A stretch of DNA of 64,000 nucleotides from Pyrenophora tritici-repentis (taxonomy: Eukaryota; Ascomycota; Dothideomycetes; Pleosporales; Pleosporaceae). Made by a program: the position numbers and the translations under genes. A model generated the notes under the pieces. It made no database searches and was not told the DNA's origin. It worked only from the letters and a program-made list of their open reading frames with translations. This document shows positions 58,325 through 64,000 of the stretch, one piece after another (position 1 is the first letter of the stretch; each line of letters starts with the position of its first letter). The stretch is taken from NCBI RefSeq assembly GCF_003171515.1, contig NC_089399.1, forward strand, positions 3,968,001 to 4,032,000, read 5' to 3'.

Positions 58325-59809
58325 ATGGCGATAACGACAGCAATTCGCATAGCACCCTCACGTGCAGCACGTGCTCTCAATTTACTTCGCACCGTTCAAT
58401 ACACACATCCGCCATCATGCCCGTGCCACTCGAATCCCAACTACCACCAATCACCCTCCACTGTCCAACAAGCCCGCCGACACCTTGCAACGCCGCTCGA
58501 TCAATTCCAACAGAAGGAATATGCATTTGAAATGGCGGCGTCTAGCATACGTTTCGGGCCAGGATGTACAAAGGAGGTCGGCATGGACTTTAAGAACATG
58601 GGCAGCAAGCGCGTCATGGTCGTTACCGACCCAAACGTGAGGAAACTGGATGCGATGAAGCAGGTCATTGAAGGACTGGAGAGGGAAGGTGTGACATACG
58701 AGATCTTTGACAAGGTCAGAGTGGAGCCAAAGGACCACAGCATAAAAGAGGCGATTGATTTTGCGAAGCCATGGAAACCAGACGCCTACCTCGCTGTTGG
58801 TGGTGGCAGTGTGATTGACACAGCCAAGCTGATGAATCTGTATACCACGTTCCCCGAGGCAGAATTCTTGGACTTTGTCAACGCGCCTCTAGGCAAGGGG
58901 CTGCCCATTCCATCCAAGCTCTTCCCGCTCATTGCAGTACCGACAACGGCAGGCACTGGATCTGAGACAACCGGTACCGCCATTTTTGACCTCGTTTCGA
59001 AACGTGCAAAGACTGGTATCGCACATCGCAACTTGAAGCCTACTCTGGGCATAGTCGATCCCCTAAACACACGTACCATGCCGTCAGCTGTTCACGCATC
59101 TTCTGGTCTCGACGTACTCTGCCATTCGCTCGAATCATGGACTGCCATCCCCTACTACGAGCGTACTCCACGGCCGACAAACCCCATCAACCGTCCAGCA
59201 TACCAGGGCGCGAATCCCATTTCCGACATCTTCTCTCTAAAGGCACTAAAAGACACAGTCAAGTATCTGCCTCGCGCCGTCAAAGACCCCGAGGACCACG
59301 AAGCGCAATCTCAAATGTTGCTGGCTGCAACCCTTGCCGGTGTTGGTTTTGGTAACGCAGGTGTGCATCTCTGCCACGGCATGTCATACCCCATCTCCGG
59401 CCAGAATCCCGGTTACAAGCATGCAGGCTATGATGTTGACCACACCATCATTCCCCATGGCGTTAGTGTCGCCGTCACCGCACCGGCGGTATTCAAGTTC
59501 ACCGGCGCATCTAACCCGGAGCGACATCTAGCGGCAGCCGAGGCATTCGGCGTGGACATTTCCAACGTAAAGGCGGAGAGCGCAGGAGAGGTGTTGAGCG
59601 AAGCGCTGGCAGAGTTCTTGATCAAACTTGGTGATCAACCGCGAGGTTTGAAGGCCCTTGGTTTCGGCAAGGAGCATTTGGATCAGCTGGTCGAGGGCAC
59701 GATTCCGCAGGCAAGAGTACTGATGCTGGCGCCGAGTTTGGATATGCAAAACATTGATGCGGAGAGGGAGCAGTTGCGGGGTCTATTTGAGGATGCCATG
59801 GAGTACTGA
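58325..59809 (+). CDS. Mitochondrial hydroxyacid-oxoacid transhydrogenase (ADHFE1/HOT family)
   Basis: Iron-containing group III alcohol dehydrogenase family; HOT couples oxidation of 4-hydroxybutyrate to reduction of 2-oxoglutarate in mitochondria. Single exon, 494 residues. An Arg/Ala-rich, acid-poor N-terminus (MAITTAIRIAPSRAARALNL) is a good mitochondrial presequence. The nucleotide-binding motif is AVGGGSVIDTAKLMN. Next comes PTTAGTGSETTGTAIFD, then metal-ligand regions in SSGLDVLCHSLESW, GNAGVHLCHGMSYPISG and YDVDHTIIPHGVSVAV. The C-terminal helical domain is complete. The ATG at 58325 is the first in frame and gives the presequence. Confidence 0.94.
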   Translation: MAITTAIRIAPSRAARALNLLRTVQYTHPPSCPCHSNPNYHQSPSTVQQARRHLATPLDQFQQKEYAFEMAASSIRFGPGCTKEVGMDFKNMGSKRVMVVTDPNVRKLDAMKQVIEGLEREGVTYEIFDKVRVEPKDHSIKEAIDFAKPWKPDAYLAVGGGSVIDTAKLMNLYTTFPEAEFLDFVNAPLGKGLPIPSKLFPLIAVPTTAGTGSETTGTAIFDLVSKRAKTGIAHRNLKPTLGIVDPLNTRTMPSAVHASSGLDVLCHSLESWTAIPYYERTPRPTNPINRPAYQGANPISDIFSLKALKDTVKYLPRAVKDPEDHEAQSQMLLAATLAGVGFGNAGVHLCHGMSYPISGQNPGYKHAGYDVDHTIIPHGVSVAVTAPAVFKFTGASNPERHLAAAEAFGVDISNVKAESAGEVLSEALAEFLIKLGDQPRGLKALGFGKEHLDQLVEGTIPQARVLMLAPSLDMQNIDAEREQLRGLFEDAMEY

Positions 59810-60558
59810 TTGAACCATGTAGGTGCTCAGTCTTGCACGCAGCACGTGAAGAAAGCTAGTTAACCTGAATTTCGAGCCTAAGAGGCGATTGCAAACATCC
59901 AGAGTACGTTAGGCTGACACTTGCTCGTGATTGCTCGATGTTGTAAACGGCCGCGTAGGCCTGGTCTTGGGTGCAACGCGTCTTTTGTTTCAGTCGCGGA
60001 AACGATTCGTGCACATGCCCCTGTTAGCTTACGGTAGTTCCGCGACTCCCCGCACTTGTATCTTCACCTCCGCACGTCGACATCCTGGCCTGCACCATCG
60101 TGATTTTTGCTTGTATTCGACTACATCAAGGCTCAACAGATTCACATTCGAAATCAGAGAAATTTATCTCGATATGATGTTCTTTTGATTGACAGTCAAT
60201 CATGCAAGGCCGGAGTGACAGTCAACCTTTAAGGCCGTCTGGCACCAACTCCAAATGTCACTGCCGCGATGAGGTCTAGTATCCCGCTTCCCCGTAAAGT
60301 ATGTAGTCGTCATACCCGAACTGTCGCAGGGAAATCGCGTATAGCTGCTAGGGCTTTATAAATGTAGAGCGACAGACGGTAGGTTTCGGGGCCCACGTTT
60401 CATCTACTGCTTCACACTCAAGTCGCGTTTCATAGCGACAGTCTGGACTACTGGAATATCTTGACCGACACATTAAGAAAGAGAAGGGAGTCCCCATTTT
60501 ATTATCACTTTTGCATCACGACTTACACATCAGCAATTGTTTATCAACATTTTTCAAC
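59810..60558. other. Intergenic region between HOT and SET genes
   Basis: 749 bp without a supported gene. A short direct repeat of tgacagtcaa occurs near 60190-60224. The last 200 bases are presumably the promoter of the SET gene. Confidence 0.5.
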
Positions 60559-61923
60559 ATGAGGTCCGCAATCGGTCTTGGCTTGCTCGGAGGAGCGACA
60601 GCATTATCAAGCGACAAGGTCCATGTCGTAGCACAGAAACCGCTGATGGCAGATTCGTGCCCATTAGATTCGAGTTTATACAACGGCAAATGTATGCCGG
60701 CGATATACGGGAGTGTGACTCCAGACCTCGTACCATTCCAATCCAACGCAACACAATCCTCGCGTATCGCCCCACTGGTATATACGGTGGAAGAGTCACG
60801 GAAGAAGGCATCAGCAGAGCACGACTTTCCTTGGACATTCTGGCCCGAGTGCTTTGCCAACGAAGACACACCAGAGCCATTCTGCCTGTTCACCGACCAG
60901 AACTTTGCAAATGGACGAGGCATCTTCATCGTCACCACGCAACCCCTAGCCTACGCCATGCGCGAAAAGGACGCCTTCACCAAACCAGAGACAGCACTCG
61001 AGCGCTCAAATAAGTACGAGAACCCACCATTCTACCAACACGAGTTCCCCGGTAAAGGCCGCGGCCTCGTCGCAAACAAGACGCTCCACCCAGGCGACCA
61101 ACTTTTCGCCTCCACCCCAATCCTCATCACCGACCCGGACCTCCACCAACTCGCCGAGCCCGAACGCCTCGCCCTCTTCCACCGCGGCGTCGCCACCCTG
61201 CCCCCCGCAACGCAAACGCTCTTCTGGAAACTCATGGGCCGCAGCGCCGACGACGACGAAGTCGACGACCGCATCACCACCAACAACTTCGAGCTCGTCA
61301 TCGACGACGTCTCGCAATCCGGCCTCTTCCCCGAAATCGCCATGCTCAACCACGACTGCCGGCCCAACGCCGCGTACTTCTTCGACGAAAAAACTATGAC
61401 GCATTTCGTGCACGCTACACGTACGATTTACCCGGGTGAGGAAATCACAATCACGTATATCAATAACGAGAGTCTGCGCGATAATCGCGTCAAGGGGTTA
61501 CACAAGAACTGGGGTTTCAAATGCGCTTGCTCGGCTTGTACGGCGCACTCTGCGCTCGTTGCAGAGTCCGATGCGCGTGTCACACAAATCGCTACGCTCA
61601 TGGAGGTCCTTAATGACTACACGGAGAAGTCGAATGCCTCCCCCGAGGTGGGCGAGCTAATCATCAGCCTGTATAAGCAGGAACGTTTGGATGCTAATCT
61701 CGGCGTTGCGTATCAGTACGCAGCTGAGGTGTATAGTAGCTTTGGCATGAGGTGGGAGGCCATCAAGTATGCGAAGCTTAGTGTCGAAATGAGCATGTTG
61801 GACAAGGGCTGGCACGACACGGATGTGGTTAGTATGCAGAAGATGGCGGCGGCGCCCGAGTTGAGCTGGAGCTGGAAGAAGAGGGTTGGGCAGAAGGGGT
61901 GTGGGTGTGGGAGGGGTCATTGA
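60559..61923 (+). CDS. SET-domain protein with an N-terminal secretion signal
   Basis: Single-exon protein of 454 residues. The N-terminus (MRSAIGLGLLGGATALS) is a short but clear signal-peptide candidate, followed by Cys-containing segments (DSCPLDSSLYNGKCM, WPECFANEDTPEPFC) of extracellular style. Residues ~165-340 form a split SET domain: GKGRGLVANKTLHPGDQLF at the start, then the cofactor/knot motifs LNHDCRPNAAYFF and GEEITITYIN. A post-SET-like CACSAC follows. SET enzymes methylate lysine with SAM, normally in nucleus or cytosol, so the secretory signal is unexpected. The ATG at 60559 was chosen over the open upstream frame because the signal starts there. Coding composition changes from C-rich to G-rich at about 61400. 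Confidence 0.88.
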   Translation: MRSAIGLGLLGGATALSSDKVHVVAQKPLMADSCPLDSSLYNGKCMPAIYGSVTPDLVPFQSNATQSSRIAPLVYTVEESRKKASAEHDFPWTFWPECFANEDTPEPFCLFTDQNFANGRGIFIVTTQPLAYAMREKDAFTKPETALERSNKYENPPFYQHEFPGKGRGLVANKTLHPGDQLFASTPILITDPDLHQLAEPERLALFHRGVATLPPATQTLFWKLMGRSADDDEVDDRITTNNFELVIDDVSQSGLFPEIAMLNHDCRPNAAYFFDEKTMTHFVHATRTIYPGEEITITYINNESLRDNRVKGLHKNWGFKCACSACTAHSALVAESDARVTQIATLMEVLNDYTEKSNASPEVGELIISLYKQERLDANLGVAYQYAAEVYSSFGMRWEAIKYAKLSVEMSMLDKGWHDTDVVSMQKMAAAPELSWSWKKRVGQKGCGCGRGH

Positions 61924-62200
61924 GTGGAGGTATTAGGATGATATGTCGACGACGACAGTAATGATGATGGCGTATTTCCTGGGTACAGTAGGAAAGACAC
62001 GAAAACAATATCTTCTCTTTATTTTCATGAAATTAAAAAAAACTCATCTTCGTCTCTCCAAACAAAAGGGGTTATCATAAAATGAAAAAGAAAAAAACTA
62101 ACCGTGAAACGTGAAAAAAACCATTCACTCCACATTCAGAAACAACAAAAAAGGAAAATCGTCAAAAAAACCGTCCCTCCCCCATCGCCTCTTCTTTCCG
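61924..62200. other. Convergent spacer after SET and multicopper oxidase genes
   Basis: 277 bp, A-rich with several poly-A and poly-T tracts consistent with 3' ends on both strands. No gene. Confidence 0.6.
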
Positions 62201-63980
62201 TCAGTTCCTCCCTGATGACCCCACCTTCGCACTCCCAACCCTAGTATTAAAAACATTATTACACTTGACCCCCGCCTCCACGGCAGAAATCGCACAATTC
62301 CCACCCGCCTTGAACCCGCCCTTCTCACAAAGCTTCACGCCCGCCTCTGGCACATTCGCTCGGAGTAAATCCGGCGACTCGACAATCGTCGCCGCCATGC
62401 CGCCCACAAGATGTAAATCAATATGGCAATGAAAAAACCACACACCAGGGTTATCAGCCCTAAAGCGAATAACCGCGTACCCATTCGCTGGAACAACGTG
62501 GCCGTCGCGTTTGACGGGCACGGCTGGAAGATTGGATTCGATGCCGTCCCACGTCCCGGCGCCTGAAGCGACGACTTGAAAGACGTGGCCGTGGAGGTGC
62601 ATGGGATGTGGGTAAGCATGTGGGTTTTGCATGTGTATCTGGACGATTTGACCGGAGCGGATGATCCAGGGGTTTACGCCTGGGCCGTAGGTCGCGGGGT
62701 CCAGACTACCGGTTGTGAGTGCCGTGTAAAGGGAAGGTACCTGTGGTGGAACCCAAGGCTGAGCATTAAGCGGTGTTCGCGTTCCGATGCCCTCGAAATA
62801 TGTCTGGTTGGTTGTGAATTCTATGTTGTTGTCGACGGGGGACAGCAGTTTCTGGCCGTCAAGTGGCCGCAGAGTGAAGTCGTCGAGCGTGCTGGTGGGT
62901 GTCCAGGTCGGCGTCAGCGAGTGGATTATGTTTGTCAAGAGGCCGCCGATTAGGTGGCCGAGGAGGTCGGTGAGGCTGTAGACGAGCTTTCCAATGATGG
63001 TGCGGGAGGCGAGTGGGGGCGCGGGCCGTGTGAGCATATCCGTTCGCATTTGCGCGATCCAGTTGGATGCACCCATGGGGTTCTTTTTGCCCGTGACGAT
63101 GACGCCGTAGCTTTGGCCTGCGCAGAGGATGATGGTGTCGGCTTTTTTGGGCACCATCTGTACGCCGTCGGCTTCGACGACGGTTAGGGTGTAGCCTTCG
63201 ATGTGGAACTGGCCGCATGCCACGGCGGCCGTGTTGACGATACGAAGTAAGTACGTCTCGCCTTCTGTGAATTTCAAGTCAAAAGGCTGGTTGGTGTCGT
63301 TGAAGAGGAAACTGTCCGGTGAATCAAAGTCGCCGTCGGTGTTATCTGGACTCAGGTAATCTTCAATCATTTCCGGTACTGTACGATGGTACCTATGGGA
63401 TTGTAAGCGCGGTTGCAGATAATTGTTATCTTCGTACTCACCAGTCGGACATGGACAGATAAATCTGTTGATCGATGTCGAGGCTGCTTTCCCAAGCCCG
63501 ATCGTGAACAATCATTTTCCCCCTGAGTCCATCGGGGTACTGGCCCTTCTCGTGTGAGTGGTACCAGTGCGTTCCAGCAGGATTCGCAATGAATGTGTAG
63601 GTAAACGACTGTCCGGGTTGGATAGGGCATTGGCCGATGCCACTGGCACCGTCGTAAACCTGGGTGCCGGTCTGGAACATGCCGTGGAAATGCAGAGATG
63701 TGGTTTGGTCTGGAAGGTTGTTGTGGACGGTAACTTGTACTGTATCGCCTTCATCGCACTCGATGGTAGGGATAGGCCATTGTCCATTGATTCCAATTAC
63801 TTGACGTGTGAAGCCATCGGGAGCAGCCTATCGTACGTCAGTCTCTTGCTACTTTTAGGGAAGTGAAGGAGTTGAAGGGCGTACCGTTACATATCCTACA
63901 CTAAAGTCGTATGTGACTGTCTTTGCATACGCCAGGGTAGCATATACTGAAAACAGGAGTACACGAGGTAGACCCAACAT
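62201..63980 (-). CDS. Secreted multicopper oxidase (laccase/ferroxidase-like)
   Basis: Blue copper oxidase coupling four one-electron oxidations to reduction of O2 to water. The predicted protein has 557 residues. Exons: 63980-63885, 63827-63442 and 63392-62201. The signal peptide is MLGLPRVLLFSVYATLAYA. All four copper motifs are present: SLHFHGMF, THWYHSHEKGQYPDG, HPMHLHGHVFQ and FHCHIDLHLVGGM. The position that caps the type 1 copper is Met, not the Leu usual in Fet3 and many ascomycete laccases. The overall N-terminal style (TRQVIGINGQWPIPTIECDE) is close to fungal AA1_2 / Abr1-like oxidases. No C-terminal membrane helix, so not a Fet3-type membrane ferroxidase. The start codon lies 20 bp from the window edge, so the promoter is not visible. 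Confidence 0.94.
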
Positions 63981-64000
63981 TTTGCTTGCGAGGAACCAAG

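Noticed and set aside
58325..58400. Signal-peptide-like MRIAVVIAIA on the minus strand upstream of the 57734-58305 gene
   Set aside because: It is the exact antisense of the HOT presequence, is followed by a stop, and no intron of credible length joins it to the gene.
1..64000. CRISPR arrays, bacterial operons, rRNA genes
   Set aside because: The window is clearly fungal nuclear DNA with spliced genes; no regularly spaced repeats or rRNA sequence were seen.

Overview
The window is nuclear DNA of a filamentous ascomycete (Pezizomycotina), most likely a Dothideomycete of the Pleosporales type. The evidence is short GT-AG introns (mostly about 45-90 bp), filamentous-fungal orthologues (creC, creD, Zds1, Miro/Gem1, eRF3, Cdk1, Slm1, Tsr2, Yrb30), a highly reducing polyketide synthase and a Fot1/pogo DNA transposon. 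The assignment to class and order is inference; the kingdom and subphylum are secure. I saw no rRNA, CRISPR array or convincing tRNA.

Layout. (1) 0.7-11.5 kb: an O-methyltransferase and a complete highly reducing PKS (KS-AT-DH-cMT-ER-KR-ACP), a small secondary-metabolite locus that may continue off the left edge. (2) 12-22 kb: a housekeeping block with the splicing factor Saf4/CCDC130, eRF3 (Sup35), Yrb30, a BSD-domain protein and Tsr2. (3) 22.3-24.1 kb: an apparently intact Fot1/pogo transposon with 56-bp terminal inverted repeats and TA target duplications. (4) 25-33.4 kb: Slm1-like PH protein, ALKBH1-like dioxygenase, Cdk1, an intracellular GH18-UBA protein and a short-chain dehydrogenase. 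(5) 33.4-36.9 kb: a gene-poor stretch with decayed repeats and a possible sugar-transporter relic, followed by a small secreted protein. (6) 37.6-46 kb: a cupin (DUF985), Zds1-like regulator and Gem1. (7) 46.4-52.8 kb: creC and a creD-type arrestin side by side on the same strand; both families act in ubiquitin-dependent control of carbon catabolite repression and permease turnover. (8) 53.8-64 kb: a large unknown protein, a small Cys-containing hypothetical, mitochondrial hydroxyacid-oxoacid transhydrogenase, a SET protein with a secretion signal and a secreted multicopper oxidase.

Two window-wide patterns stand out. First, about a dozen places switch sharply from C-rich to G-rich on the + strand over a few hundred bases, with the same polarity whichever strand the gene is on; inside genes this shows up as a 5' to 3' change in synonymous codon choice. 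Second, three otherwise conserved genes (Saf4, ALKBH1-like, GH18-UBA) are broken at G/C homopolymers inside these skewed segments, each time consistent with a run that is too long. This suggests sequencing or assembly error, or real slippage favoured by the skew. Exon boundaries below were chosen by hand from splice signals, reading phase and protein continuity.
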